Assembly (NCBI GenBank): GCA_947627535.1
Contig: CANQWM010000012.1
Span: 1-64,000, forward strand
Direction of reading: 5' to 3'
Length of the DNA stretch: 64,000 bases
Source: an uncultured Acetatifactor sp.
GTDB lineage: Bacteria; Bacillota; Clostridia; Lachnospirales; Lachnospiraceae
A program made the translations under genes and the position numbers. The notes under the pieces were generated by a model. It searched no databases and was not told the origin of the DNA. It saw nothing but the letters and a program-made list of their open reading frames with translations. Shown one piece after another: positions 42,560 through 51,965 of this stretch (the first letter of the stretch is position 1; each line of letters starts with the position of its first letter).

Positions 42560-42642
42560 GGCGTTCCTCCCGGAAATCTTTGATCTCGTACACGCTCCAT
42601 GCCGGCAGCGGTTCTGGTACGCATCCTCATTGACTGATACTC

Positions 42643-42671
42643 ATTTTAACGTTTCTTTTCCGTTTTATCAA
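42643..42671 (-). promoter_or_regulatory. Sigma-A promoter of the 78-residue gene (and MATE)
   Basis: Minus strand: TTGATA (42666-42671), 17 bases, TAAAAT (42643-42648). Confidence 0.75.
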
Positions 42672-42715
42672 TAGGCAGGCGCAATTTTTTCCACCATCGC
42701 GACCGGCGCACAAAA

Positions 42716-42747
42716 GAGCCGTCCTCCGGATCTCCCGGGGACGGCCC
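42716..42747 (-). terminator. Terminator of the sugar isomerase operon
   Basis: Minus strand: GGGCCGTCC and GGACGGCTC pair (one G-U) around a 14-base loop and are followed by TTTTG. It lies 24 bases past the isomerase stop codon. Confidence 0.8.
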
Positions 42748-42771
42748 TTCTTTCTCTTCTTATGCTGTCTC

Positions 42772-44256
42772 TTACGCGAACGGATTCTCCGTAGGATAAG
42801 GCAGGCTCTTAGGCTGATTGTAATTCAGGTCCTCAATGGGAACGCCGACATACTTAAACACCTCGTACAGAGCTTTTCCGAAATGGCCGAACGCCACTGC
42901 ACCGTGGTGAGGATAATTCTTCTCGATCAGCACATGACGGTAGAAACGTCCCATCTCAGGGATTGCAAACACACCGATGCTGCCGAAAGACTTGGATGCA
43001 ACAGGCAGAACCTCGCCCTCTGCTATGTAAGCGCGCAGCTTGCAGTCAGCAGTGGACTGCAGACGGTAGAAGGTGATATCTCCAGGTGCGATGTCGCCCT
43101 CCAGCGTACCGTTGGTCACTTCCACCGGCAGATTTCTCGCCATGATCTTCTGGTACTTCATGCTGCAGGCCGCAAGCTTTCTGGAGCAGGTGTTGCCGCA
43201 GTGAAAGCCCATGAAGGTATCCTTATGGGTATAGTTGAATTTGCCCTTGATGGACTCTTCATACATATCCGCGGGAACGGAGTTATTGATATCCAGCAGA
43301 GTAACCGCATCCTTGCTGACACAGGTTCCGATAAACTCGCTCAGGCAGCCGTAAATGTCAACTTCGCAGGATACGGGAATCCCCATACCGGTCAGGCGGC
43401 TGTTTACATAGCAGGGCACAAATCCGAACTGCGTCTGGAACGCGGGCCAGCACTTGCCGGCAATGGCCACATACTTGCGGTAGCCCTTGTGAGCCTCCAC
43501 CCAGTCAAGAAGGGTCAGCTCATACTGAGCCAGCTTGGGAAGAACCTCCGGCTTCCTATTGCCGGATCCCAGTTCCTCTTCCATTTCCTTAATCTTCGCA
43601 GGGATCCTCTCATCTCCCGCATGCTTGTTGAAGGATTCAAACAGATCCAGCTCGGAATTTTCCTCGATCTCAACGCCCAGATTGTAGAGCTGCTGGATGG
43701 GCGCGTTGCAGGCCAGGAAATTCAGCGGTCTGGGGCCGAAGGAAATGATCTTCAGGTCATGCAGGCCGACGATAGCCCTTGCGATGGGAACGAACTCATT
43801 GATCATGTCCGCGCACTCTGCGGCGGTTCCCACGGGATACTCGGGGATGTACGCCTTTACGCCGCGCAGCTTCAGGTTATAGCTTGCGTTCAGCATTCCG
43901 CAGTATGCGTCGCCGCGGCCGTCCATCAGGTCTCCCTGACTCTCTTCCGCAGCCGCAATGAACATCGCGGGACCGTCAAAATGCTTTGCCAGCAGCGTCT
44001 CGGAAATCTCGGGGCCAAAGTTGCCGAGGTACACGCAGAGCGCGTTGCAGCCATTTTTCTTGATGTCCTCGAGAGCCTGTACCATATGGATCTCGCTCTC
44101 CACGATACAGACGGGGCACTCGTAGATGTCGTCGGCACCGTACTTCTTCGTGTATGCCTCCACCAGGGCCTTCCTCCTGTTCACGGACAGGCTCTCCGGG
44201 AAGCAGTCACGGCTGACTGCCACAATGCCGATCTTTACCTGTGGTAAATTGTTCAT
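42772..44256 (-). CDS. L-fucose/L-arabinose-type sugar isomerase family protein
   Basis: The 494-residue protein has the fucose/arabinose isomerase fold pattern: VKIGIVAVSRDCFPESLS at the start, LCVYLGNFGPEISET, ISFGPRPLNFLACNAP, and metal-site segments with CWPAFQTQFGFVPCYVNSRL and SCEVDIYG, MGFHCGNT, later HHGAVAFGHFG. It is about 100 residues shorter than classical FucI. Such enzymes interconvert an aldose and ketose using Mn2+. The start ATG follows AGGAGG. It is last in an operon with a DUF4867 protein and a xylulokinase-like kinase. Substrate could be fucose, arabinose or another pentose or deoxyhexose. Confidence 0.85.
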   Translation of the reverse strand: MNNLPQVKIGIVAVSRDCFPESLSVNRRKALVEAYTKKYGADDIYECPVCIVESEIHMVQALEDIKKNGCNALCVYLGNFGPEISETLLAKHFDGPAMFIAAAEESQGDLMDGRGDAYCGMLNASYNLKLRGVKAYIPEYPVGTAAECADMINEFVPIARAIVGLHDLKIISFGPRPLNFLACNAPIQQLYNLGVEIEENSELDLFESFNKHAGDERIPAKIKEMEEELGSGNRKPEVLPKLAQYELTLLDWVEAHKGYRKYVAIAGKCWPAFQTQFGFVPCYVNSRLTGMGIPVSCEVDIYGCLSEFIGTCVSKDAVTLLDINNSVPADMYEESIKGKFNYTHKDTFMGFHCGNTCSRKLAACSMKYQKIMARNLPVEVTNGTLEGDIAPGDITFYRLQSTADCKLRAYIAEGEVLPVASKSFGSIGVFAIPEMGRFYRHVLIEKNYPHHGAVAFGHFGKALYEVFKYVGVPIEDLNYNQPKSLPYPTENPFA

Positions 44257-44304
44257 GTTTGAATCCTCCTATTATATTATTTTTATAACTTTCTGTTTTT
44301 TCGG

Positions 44305-44946
44305 TCAGTCGTTCAGATCAAGGTTCCTGCCCTTCAGGCCAAGGAAGCTTCCCGCGTCCAGACCGCCTTCTGCATGGCCGATGAGCCACTTGTTGGTTGC
44401 GGTGATCAGGCAGTCCTCATTGTCCGTCGTAGTGCCGGAGGCCTTTGCATGGTCTGCGGCCAGAGGATAATTCGTCCCTTTGGGAAGAATAATGGCAACC
44501 TGAAATCCTTTTCCGTCCACTCCGCAGGGCGCATAGTGCAGCGTGGTGGCATACACCTCCACCGCGGTCCCCTGGGGCACAAGAAACGCCTCCACTTTAG
44601 AGGTATCGTAAGTGAAATCCTCCTCCACATCCTGCAGAAGCCCCAGCATAAGAACCGCATCCGTGGCGGCCACATTGACCTCGGAGCTTCTGTGGTACTC
44701 AAGGGCGTTCAGCTTGGAATTGTGCCCGTTGCAATAGCCGATCTGAACCGGCATCTCGCCGTAGCAGACATCGGAAATAACCTTCTTCACCGGCAGAGCC
44801 TCCAGGGCTGCCACACCCGGCTCATAGACAACGCCCTCGGGAACAGGCGTGCTCTTCATGGCCTCCACCAGCTCCGTCATGTCCACATTGTTGATGACAC
44901 GGCCATACTTGCGAAACTCGGGGCTGTTCACTGATAAGATCTTCAT
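44305..44946 (-). CDS. DUF4867 cupin-like protein of the sugar operon
   Basis: The 213-residue protein has a cupin-type pattern with candidate metal ligands: GHNSKLNALEYHRSSEVNV (two His, one Glu) and a later TLHYAP His. It matches the DUF4867 family, whose function I do not know. It lies between an isomerase gene and a sugar kinase gene, with gaps of 48 and 21 bases. An epimerase, mutarotase or isomerase role is plausible from the cupin site and context, but not proved. The start ATG follows AAGGAAGAG. Confidence 0.7.
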   Translation of the reverse strand: MKILSVNSPEFRKYGRVINNVDMTELVEAMKSTPVPEGVVYEPGVAALEALPVKKVISDVCYGEMPVQIGYCNGHNSKLNALEYHRSSEVNVAATDAVLMLGLLQDVEEDFTYDTSKVEAFLVPQGTAVEVYATTLHYAPCGVDGKGFQVAIILPKGTNYPLAADHAKASGTTTDNEDCLITATNKWLIGHAEGGLDAGSFLGLKGRNLDLND

Positions 44947-44967
44947 GTCACTCTTCCTTTCTTTTCT

Positions 44968-46440
44968 TTATTTCGTCAGGATCTCGAACAGCGGCCTGCA
45001 TGCGGGATAGATCTCCTTAAACTGGGCATACCGCGCATCATACTTTGCCACCAGTTCAGGATCGGGCTCTACAGTATCCACGATCTTTACCACTTTTGCC
45101 GCGATCTCCTCCACGCTGCCGTATTCGCCGCAGGCGACTGCTGCCAGCATGGCGCCGCCCATGGCAGGCCCCTCTTCGCTCTCAATCACATCCACCTTCA
45201 GATTCAGCACGTTAGCGATAATCTTCTTCCAGAGAGGACTCTTTGCGCCGCCGCCGCAGATCTTGGTGCGCTTCAGATCGATTCCAAGGCTTCTCGCAAC
45301 CTCCACGGAATCCCTCAGGGCAAAGGCGACACCTTCTAACACCGCCTGCGTCATGTCTGCCCTGGTGGTGTCCATCGTCATGCCGATAAAAGTCGCCCGT
45401 GCGTTGGGATTGTTATGAGGAGAACGCTCTCCCATCAGATAGGGCAGATAGAACACATGGTTCTCGCCCAGCTTTCCTATGGCCGCCTGTTCCGCGGCGT
45501 AATCCTTAGTACCGATGATCTCGTCCATCCACCACTTATTGCAGCTCGCCGCGCTGAGCATACAGCCCATCAGGTGATAATGGCCGTCCGCATGGGCAAA
45601 GGAGTGCAGCGCATTGTATTTATCCACGCCGAAGGTGCCGGAAGAGATAAAGACCGTTCCGCTGGTTCCCAGAGAAATGTTGCACATATTCTCTCCCACA
45701 GTGCCGGTTCCCACAGCCGCAGCCGCGTTGTCACCCGCACCCGCCGCAACGACGACATTTTCGGAAATACCCAGCTGGGAAGCGATCTCGGGCAGCACCG
45801 TTCCCACCTTTTCATAGCTCTCGTAACATGCTGCCAGCTGCTCCATCCTGATCCCGCAGATATCACACATTTCCTTTGACCAGCGGCGGTTTTTCACATC
45901 AAACAAAAGCATACCGGAGGCGTCGGACACATCCGTGCAGTGTACACCTGTCAGCCGATACGCAATATAATCTTTCGGAAGCATGATCTTTGCAATTCTG
46001 GCAAAATTCTCAGGCTCCTTGTTCTTTACCCACAGAATCTTCGGCGCGGTAAAACCGGCGAATGCGATATTGGCAGTATACTCCGACAGCTTTTCCTTGC
46101 CAATGACTGTGTTCAGATATTCCGTCTCCTCCGTGGTCCTGCCGTCGTTCCACAGGATCGCGGGTCTTATCACATTGTCGTCCTGATCCAGAATGACCAG
46201 GCCGTGCATCTGCCCGCCAAAGCTGATTCCTGCCACCTGGCTTTTGTCCACATCCTTTATCAGCTCTTTTATCCCGGCCATGGTCTGTTCATACCAGTCC
46301 TCCGGATTCTGCTCAGACCATCCCGGATGCGGGAAATACAGGGGATATTCCCTTGAAACGATATTGACGATCCTGCCCTCGCTGTCCATCAGCAAAAGCT
46401 TCACCGCCGACGTTCCCAGATCCACACCTATGTACAGCAT
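44968..46440 (-). CDS. xylB: Xylulokinase-type sugar kinase (FGGY family)
   Basis: The 490-residue kinase has the FGGY layout: N-terminal phosphate loop IGVDLGTSAVKLLL, SFGGQMHGLV (the substrate-loop of xylulokinases), the WNDGRTTEE segment, GAGDNAAAAVGTG for the ATPase core, and ICGGGAKSPLWKKI at the C-terminal adenosine site. It phosphorylates a ketose with ATP; with the isomerase downstream this gives the first two steps of a pentose or deoxyhexose pathway. ATG 46440 follows GGAGGAGG; the longer frame contains the promoter. No aldolase or transporter gene is next to it. Confidence 0.92.
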   Translation of the reverse strand: MLYIGVDLGTSAVKLLLMDSEGRIVNIVSREYPLYFPHPGWSEQNPEDWYEQTMAGIKELIKDVDKSQVAGISFGGQMHGLVILDQDDNVIRPAILWNDGRTTEETEYLNTVIGKEKLSEYTANIAFAGFTAPKILWVKNKEPENFARIAKIMLPKDYIAYRLTGVHCTDVSDASGMLLFDVKNRRWSKEMCDICGIRMEQLAACYESYEKVGTVLPEIASQLGISENVVVAAGAGDNAAAAVGTGTVGENMCNISLGTSGTVFISSGTFGVDKYNALHSFAHADGHYHLMGCMLSAASCNKWWMDEIIGTKDYAAEQAAIGKLGENHVFYLPYLMGERSPHNNPNARATFIGMTMDTTRADMTQAVLEGVAFALRDSVEVARSLGIDLKRTKICGGGAKSPLWKKIIANVLNLKVDVIESEEGPAMGGAMLAAVACGEYGSVEEIAAKVVKIVDTVEPDPELVAKYDARYAQFKEIYPACRPLFEILTK

Positions 46441-46495
46441 TTGTAACCTCCTCCCGATTCTTGGGCAATTCGCAGATCTTGCGCCCTGTACTTCT

Positions 46496-46524
46496 ATCAT
46501 ACCTGTTATCGCGAAAAAAATCAA
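46496..46524 (-). promoter_or_regulatory. Sigma-A promoter of the xylB-DUF4867-isomerase operon
   Basis: Minus strand: TTGATT (46519-46524), 17 bases, TATGAT (46496-46501), about 55 bases before the kinase start. I could not find a clean regulator operator. Confidence 0.75.
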
Positions 46525-46595
46525 GCCACATTCGCATTCGGGAGGTTTCTTATGTGACATTTCATGAACAAAGGCAGGCGCAGGGCGCCGGCCGC

Positions 46596-48578
46596 CTACT
46601 GCCTGAGCCGGAACTGTGCGATCATATCCTTCAGTGACCGCGCACACTCTCCCAGGTTTGACGAAATTGCAGAATTTTCTTCCGCGCTTGCCGCGTTGTT
46701 TTCCACCATCTCGCTGATCTTACGGAGATTCATGGAAATCTCATCCGCCGAGTTCTTCTGTGTCTCCACAAAGCTTACGATCTCATCCACCATCTTTGTG
46801 TTGCCCGCCGAATACTCCGCACTGTCGGAAATTGTCTTATCCGTCTTTGCGACAAGCTCTTTTCCTCTTTCAACGGACTCCAGAGAGCGATTGATTACAT
46901 TGCTGATCTTTGCGCTGGACTGCGAGCTGCTGGCGGAAAGCGTGGAAATCTCGTCCGCGACCACCGCGAATCCTCTGCCGGCCTCCCCCGCTCTCGCCGC
47001 TTCGATCGAGGCATTCAGCGCCAAAAGGTTTGTCTGGCTTGCGATGGCGTTGATCTCCGTCACAAAACCCGCGATCTCGCCATAGCAGCTGACAATCTCG
47101 TCCATCGCCGTAACCAGCTCGTTCATCTCCGCGCTTCCCTGTACAAGGCATGAGCCCACATAATCCGTATTTTCCTTAATGGATGTGGCAAGCTCCGCGA
47201 TCTTCTCCATGTTGCCGGTCAGATTCTTCATCTCCCCGGAGGCGTTCTGCACCGATTCGCTCTGCTGTGTAGCGGCCTGCGCCACATTTTCGCTTGTAGC
47301 CGACAGATCTGACGAATACTGAAGCACTGTTGCCGCCTGTGCGTCGATCTCCGCGAAGCTGTTGTTGAGCACATTCATAATATCTGCCAGTGCGTTCTTG
47401 ATCTTCTCATAGTCCCCGGTGTACTCTCCGTCTACCTCAAAATTCAGATTCTTTTCCGAGATGGCGGTGACGGTGTCCGTAATTTCCGATATATAATGCC
47501 GCAGTCCCTTCATGGTATCGTTAAGGGCCACCGACAGCGCATTGACTTCCTCAGACTGTTCATCTACCTTAAAGTCGTAATCCAGCTGGCCGTCCGATAT
47601 CTTCCTCACATTCGCCGCCAGGTCTTCCAGAGGGGCAAACATGGGATTGATCCCCTTCGTCAGCTGCCGCCGCACCAGCCAGCTCAGCCCGACACTCAGG
47701 ACCGCCGCAATGATCAACGTGAGGAAAATCACAAGAAATATTTCCGTCAGGGATATGACGGCCACCACATTCCAGCCCGTAGATTCGGCTCTGGCGCTGA
47801 TCGCGGATTTCAGCCCGCCCTTGTAATCCCAGATCAGCCGCGTGGAAAGCTCTTTTTCACAGACCTTCCGGTACTTTCCGCCAAGAGCTTCGTCCACCGT
47901 CGTGCTCTTCTTCGTATTAAGCGCGATCTCGTCGTCCGGATGGGTCAGGATCGTCCCTTCTCCCGACGTCAGGAACACATAATTGCCGCCGTCATAGGAT
48001 CCCTCGATGAGAGACACCAGATCGTCCATGTACATATCCATTCCCGCTACGCCATAAAAGACGCCGTCCCTGTATATCGCCTTGGCCAGCGTAATACAGA
48101 TATTTCCGGTCTGTTCATCCACATAAGGCTCGGACACATACACGTCGTCCCCGGAGGCCGCGCCGATATACCAGTCGCGCTCGGACACCACAAAGTCCGC
48201 ATCCGGCACCCATCCGCCCGACATATAGGTCATAATTCCGTCCGAATAGATAACGTCATCCTCTTTCACACAGACATATACGGCGGACACATCGCTGTAA
48301 AGCCCCGCCATCCTGTCCACATAGCTGTAATAATCCGCGTCCTCCACTCCCAGCGGCGCCCCTGTGGCCACCGTGTCGATAAAGGACACCTTCTGGGACA
48401 TCGTGTTATCGATCTGCGAGCTGTACAGCTGCACATGCTCCCTGTTGTTGCTTACCGTATAGGAAAGTAAGATCGCAAGCACAATCAGGCCCGCTAATGC
48501 GCACAGCCCCGTGATGATCCACTTTACCGACCGGTTCGCCTTTCTGTTGACATTTGTACTTAATTTCTGTAACTGCAT
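46596..48578 (-). CDS. Methyl-accepting chemotaxis protein with extracytoplasmic Cache domain
   Basis: The 660-residue receptor has a membrane segment at ~20-42, a dCache-type sensor (with [22 protein letters not shown] and [32 protein letters not shown]), a second membrane segment (~285-310), a HAMP domain, and a signalling helix hairpin whose tip [29 protein letters not shown] spans the conserved CheA/CheW contact. Ligand type in dCache_1 proteins is often an amino acid or small acid; not visible here. ATG 48578 follows AAAGGGTG by about seven bases. Monocistronic. Confidence 0.93.
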   Translation of the reverse strand: MQLQKLSTNVNRKANRSVKWIITGLCALAGLIVLAILLSYTVSNNREHVQLYSSQIDNTMSQKVSFIDTVATGAPLGVEDADYYSYVDRMAGLYSDVSAVYVCVKEDDVIYSDGIMTYMSGGWVPDADFVVSERDWYIGAASGDDVYVSEPYVDEQTGNICITLAKAIYRDGVFYGVAGMDMYMDDLVSLIEGSYDGGNYVFLTSGEGTILTHPDDEIALNTKKSTTVDEALGGKYRKVCEKELSTRLIWDYKGGLKSAISARAESTGWNVVAVISLTEIFLVIFLTLIIAAVLSVGLSWLVRRQLTKGINPMFAPLEDLAANVRKISDGQLDYDFKVDEQSEEVNALSVALNDTMKGLRHYISEITDTVTAISEKNLNFEVDGEYTGDYEKIKNALADIMNVLNNSFAEIDAQAATVLQYSSDLSATSENVAQAATQQSESVQNASGEMKNLTGNMEKIAELATSIKENTDYVGSCLVQGSAEMNELVTAMDEIVSCYGEIAGFVTEINAIASQTNLLALNASIEAARAGEAGRGFAVVADEISTLSASSSQSSAKISNVINRSLESVERGKELVAKTDKTISDSAEYSAGNTKMVDEIVSFVETQKNSADEISMNLRKISEMVENNAASAEENSAISSNLGECARSLKDMIAQFRLRQ

Positions 48579-48596
48579 CTTTCCGCACCCTTTCTC

Positions 48597-48644
48597 CCTG
48601 CCGTCCATGCTGCGTCCCCCCATACCGCCCTCTCGGACGGCAGG
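48597..48644 (-). promoter_or_regulatory. Leader hairpin before the chemoreceptor gene
   Basis: The transcript has a perfect 10-bp stem, CCTGCCGTCC / GGACGGCAGG, closing a 28-base G-rich loop; the stem ends 18 bases before the start codon and nearly reaches the ribosome site AAAGGGTG. It could limit translation of the receptor. Confidence 0.5.
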
Positions 48645-48679
48645 ACACAGCTGGCATGACGTAAAAACAAATTTCCTTT

Positions 48680-48708
48680 ATTATAAAACATTCATTTTCC
48701 GAATTCAA
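48680..48708 (-). promoter_or_regulatory. Sigma-A promoter of the chemoreceptor gene
   Basis: Minus strand: TTGAAT (48703-48708), 17 bases, TATAAT (48680-48685). No sigma-28 promoter is seen, although it is a motility gene. Confidence 0.75.
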
Positions 48709-48818
48709 CCGCGCTCCTCTGTTTTTCACGTTGTAATTCATGCATTTCACGTCATTTGGCCTTTGTGCTTTGAGATGATTCGGCAGACTTTCCGACGGCT
48801 CCTAAGCCCTGTGCTGCA

Positions 48819-49994
48819 TTATCGGAGGATGATCTTCCTCGCGGCATTGATACCGATTTTATAGGGCAGGGGCCTCAAGTCGTGATCGGCCTCCTTCAGC
48901 TTCTCCCGGATGTTGATGTGCTGGGGGCAATGCATTTCGCACTTGCCGCAGCCCACGCACTGGGACGCGAAACCGGGTTCCTTCCGCATTCCCATGTTCT
49001 GGGCGAACTCAAAGCGCGCGGACGATTTTTTCTCCATGTACATCAGGTTGTAATAGTAGAAATTCCCCGGAATATCCACTCCTTTGGGACAGGGCATACA
49101 ATATCTGCAGCCCGTGCAGCCCACTTTTTCCTTTTCGCGGATGATCTGCCGGATCTGGTCCACGACTGCAAGATCCTCCTTCGTCAGTTCCCCGGGGCCG
49201 GCCTGGGAGGCGACCCGGACATTCTCTTCCACCATTTCCACGGAGTTCATCCCGGAAAGTACACAGCCAATCTCCGGCTGGTTCCACAGCCAGCGCAGCC
49301 CCAGCTCGGCAGGCGTATAGCCCTTGCTGTGGGAATCCAGTATCTGCCGCGCCTTCTCCGGCAGGTTCACAAGCTTTCCGCCTCTGAGCGGCTCCATGAT
49401 AATAACCGGGATCCCCTTTTCTGCCGCCGCCAAAAGCCCCTTTCTTCCCGCCTGGGTATGCTCGTCCAGATAATTATACTGAATCTGGCAGAAATCCCAG
49501 TCATAGGCGTCCAGGATTTTCAGGAACATTTCCGTATCTCCATGGTAGGAGAAGCCGATATTGCGGATGCTGCCTGCCGCCTTGTGCGCGTCGATCCAGC
49601 TCTCGATCCCGAAGGTTTTCAGCCGTTCCCACTCCACAAGATCCGTAAACATATGCATCAGATAATAATCGATATGATCGGTGCGGAGCCGGGAAAGCTC
49701 CTCTCCAAACGTTTTGTCGATGGCCCCGGAGGAACGCAGGATGTACTGGGGAAGCTTGGTCGCGATATACACCTTGTCGCGGCACCCGCTTTCTTCCAGA
49801 ATACGACCGAGACATTCCTCACTCCCCGGGTAAATATATGCCGTGTCAAAATAATTCACGCCTTTTTCGATCGCGAGAAGCACTTCCCTTTTTGCCTTTT
49901 CGTAATCAATGACGTTTCCCCTTCTGGAAAAGCGCATGCAGCCGTAACCAAGCTGAGATATCTGATTGCCGTACCGGTCAGATCTGTATTTCAT
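48819..49994 (-). CDS. Aldo/keto reductase fused to a 2[4Fe-4S] ferredoxin domain
   Basis: The 391-residue protein has an aldo-keto reductase barrel with the catalytic set visible: Asp and Tyr (YFDTAYIYPGSEE), Lys (YIATKLP) and His (DYYLMHMF). The C-terminus carries two cysteine clusters, CTGCRYCMPCPKGVDIP and CVGCGKCEMHCPQHI, typical of a ferredoxin-like domain. Such oxidoreductases occur widely in Clostridia; substrate unknown. ATG follows AGGAGTGAGGAT. It begins 31 bases after potCD and may be in the same transcript. Confidence 0.9.
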   Translation of the reverse strand: MKYRSDRYGNQISQLGYGCMRFSRRGNVIDYEKAKREVLLAIEKGVNYFDTAYIYPGSEECLGRILEESGCRDKVYIATKLPQYILRSSGAIDKTFGEELSRLRTDHIDYYLMHMFTDLVEWERLKTFGIESWIDAHKAAGSIRNIGFSYHGDTEMFLKILDAYDWDFCQIQYNYLDEHTQAGRKGLLAAAEKGIPVIIMEPLRGGKLVNLPEKARQILDSHSKGYTPAELGLRWLWNQPEIGCVLSGMNSVEMVEENVRVASQAGPGELTKEDLAVVDQIRQIIREKEKVGCTGCRYCMPCPKGVDIPGNFYYYNLMYMEKKSSARFEFAQNMGMRKEPGFASQCVGCGKCEMHCPQHINIREKLKEADHDLRPLPYKIGINAARKIILR

Positions 49995-50025
49995 ATCCTC
50001 ACTCCTGTCTGTGATAAGGTCAGCG

Positions 50026-51924
50026 CTACTTTGCGTTGCTCGCCGCGATCTTCACACGGCTCCAAAGGTTGCTGATCAGTTTTCTGGTATTCTCATTATA
50101 TTCAAACACCTCATCCTTGTCGTTATCCGTTCTCGGAAGGTAGGCACTGATTCCTTCAAAGTCACCGCCTTCGCCGGACAGCACCTCCATCACCTCTTCG
50201 TTGGCCGAGGTATATCCCACAAAGCTGGAATTGTCATAGGCGCCGTCATACTCGCAGGCGTAATTGATAAACGCATGTGCCAGTTCCGGATTCTCCGCGT
50301 TTGCGGGAATGACCATGGCGTCGGACCAGAGATTCGTTCCCGTCTGCGGCAGGTAATATCCCATGTTTTCGTTTTCGGACATGACATAAGTCGCGTCCCC
50401 GGAATAGATCAGCCCCAGCGCCTTCCGCCCCTGTGCCATATTGTCAATGATCTCATCCGTCACGATCTCCGGGTCCATTGTCTGCACACACCGCACCAGC
50501 CAGTCGTAGGCTTCCTGGATCTCCTTCTCATCTTCCGTATTCATGGAATACCCCAGCGCCTTCAGCGCCATCATAAAGCTGTCCCTCTCGGAATCGTACA
50601 GGTAAATGTCCCCCCGGTATTTTTCATCCAGAAAAATATTGAATCCCTCTCTTTCCAGGTCTTCCATATCCACCTTCGTCCTGTCGTAAACAATTCCCAC
50701 GGTTCCCCAGAAATAAGGCACGGAATACTCGTTCTCCGGATCATACGGAAGATTTTTTACGGAATCGGTCAGGTTATCCAGCCCGCTCAGCGCGGAACGG
50801 TCCAGCTTCTGCAGATATCCCTCCTGGATCAGTCTCTGGATCATATAATCGCTGGGCACCAGGATATCGAAGGATTCCCCGTTTGCCACCTTTATATACA
50901 TCTGTTCGTTGGAGTCAAAGGTTTCCATGACTACCTTCGCACCCGTCTCTTCCTCAAAATTGCCGATGATATTCTCGCCCGTGTATTCCCCCCAGGTATA
51001 AAAATGCAGGGTCTGTCCCTCAAAAGGGCGGGCCTTGCCGCTGCCGCCGGGGCGCAGAAACAGCACCAGCGCCGCCGCTGCCGCCGCCAGAACCGCCGCT
51101 GCCGGCACAAAGATCCGTCTCTTTTTCATTTCGTCCTTCGCCTTACGCTTCGCCGCAAGAATGGGAATCACGTTCACCAGGATCAACACCGCCGTGATGA
51201 TGACCACCATCAGCGTGGAAGCCGCGTTGATGCTGGGGTTGATTCGTTTGCTCATGGTATAGACCACCATGCTTAAATTTTTCACTCCGCCGCCCGCGGC
51301 AAAATAAGAAATGATGAAATCATCCACTGACATGGTAAACGCGATCAGCGCGCCCGCCACGATCCCGGGCATGATCTGGGGGATAATAACCTTCGTCATG
51401 GCCTGAAGGGGCGTCGCGCCCAGATCCATCGCCGCATCCGCAATGTTCGGATCCAGAGAACGGATCTTGGGCATGACCGACAAGATCACGTAAGGGATGC
51501 AGAAGGCGATATGGGCCAGCAGCATGGTCAGATAGCCCTTGTCCACCCGGAACGTGATAAACAGCAGCATAAATCCAATCGCCGTCACGATCTCCGGATT
51601 CATCATGGGGAGATTATCCACCTGCTCCATAATGCTGCGGATCACCTTTCTGGATTTGCTCAGACCGATGGCTGAGACCGTACCCACTACCGTAGAGACA
51701 AAGGTTGCGATCAGCGCCACGGAAAAGGTAGTGTACAAAGCCTCCATCATGGTTCTGGATTCCAGCATCCGCTTATACCAGCGCAGAGAAAAACCTGTAA
51801 AACCAGTCAGAGATCTTCCTTCATTAAAGGAGAACACGATCATATAAAGGATCGGCAGATAGAAGAAAGCGATCGTGAAAACCATCAAGACCTTCCCCAC
51901 GGGACGTTTTCCTTTTTTCTTCAT
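50026..51924 (-). CDS. potC: Fused spermidine/putrescine ABC permease and binding protein PotCD
   Basis: Residues 1-258 are a PotC-type permease with six membrane segments and the EAA-loop (DLGATPLQAMTKVIIPQI). After a basic linker a further hydrophobic segment (residues ~271-292, FVPAAAVLAAAAAALVLFL) anchors a PotD-like binding domain (FYTWGEYTGENIIGNFEEETGAKV, then IVYDRTKVDM, SVPYFWGTVGI). It looks like two genes joined at the signal peptide of the second, keeping it as a seventh helix that places the binding domain outside. Length 632. ATG 51924 follows GGAGG by five bases. Frame is open throughout, so the fusion is not a sequencing frameshift. Confidence 0.93.
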   Translation of the reverse strand: MKKKGKRPVGKVLMVFTIAFFYLPILYMIVFSFNEGRSLTGFTGFSLRWYKRMLESRTMMEALYTTFSVALIATFVSTVVGTVSAIGLSKSRKVIRSIMEQVDNLPMMNPEIVTAIGFMLLFITFRVDKGYLTMLLAHIAFCIPYVILSVMPKIRSLDPNIADAAMDLGATPLQAMTKVIIPQIMPGIVAGALIAFTMSVDDFIISYFAAGGGVKNLSMVVYTMSKRINPSINAASTLMVVIITAVLILVNVIPILAAKRKAKDEMKKRRIFVPAAAVLAAAAAALVLFLRPGGSGKARPFEGQTLHFYTWGEYTGENIIGNFEEETGAKVVMETFDSNEQMYIKVANGESFDILVPSDYMIQRLIQEGYLQKLDRSALSGLDNLTDSVKNLPYDPENEYSVPYFWGTVGIVYDRTKVDMEDLEREGFNIFLDEKYRGDIYLYDSERDSFMMALKALGYSMNTEDEKEIQEAYDWLVRCVQTMDPEIVTDEIIDNMAQGRKALGLIYSGDATYVMSENENMGYYLPQTGTNLWSDAMVIPANAENPELAHAFINYACEYDGAYDNSSFVGYTSANEEVMEVLSGEGGDFEGISAYLPRTDNDKDEVFEYNENTRKLISNLWSRVKIAASNAK

Positions 51925-51965
51925 AGAATCCTCCGTTTCTGGGCATTTCAGCACCGAAATCCATC

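Noticed and set aside
48597-48673. Possible c-di-GMP riboswitch in the chemoreceptor leader (GGGGACGCA in the loop)
   Set aside because: No matching P2/P3 stems or GCAAA element; the perfect outer stem alone does not make the motif.
50026-51924. Possibility that the potC-potD fusion is a sequence error
   Set aside because: Reading frame is continuous across a plausible linker and membrane segment, and similar fusions are known; an error would have to delete a stop and keep frame.
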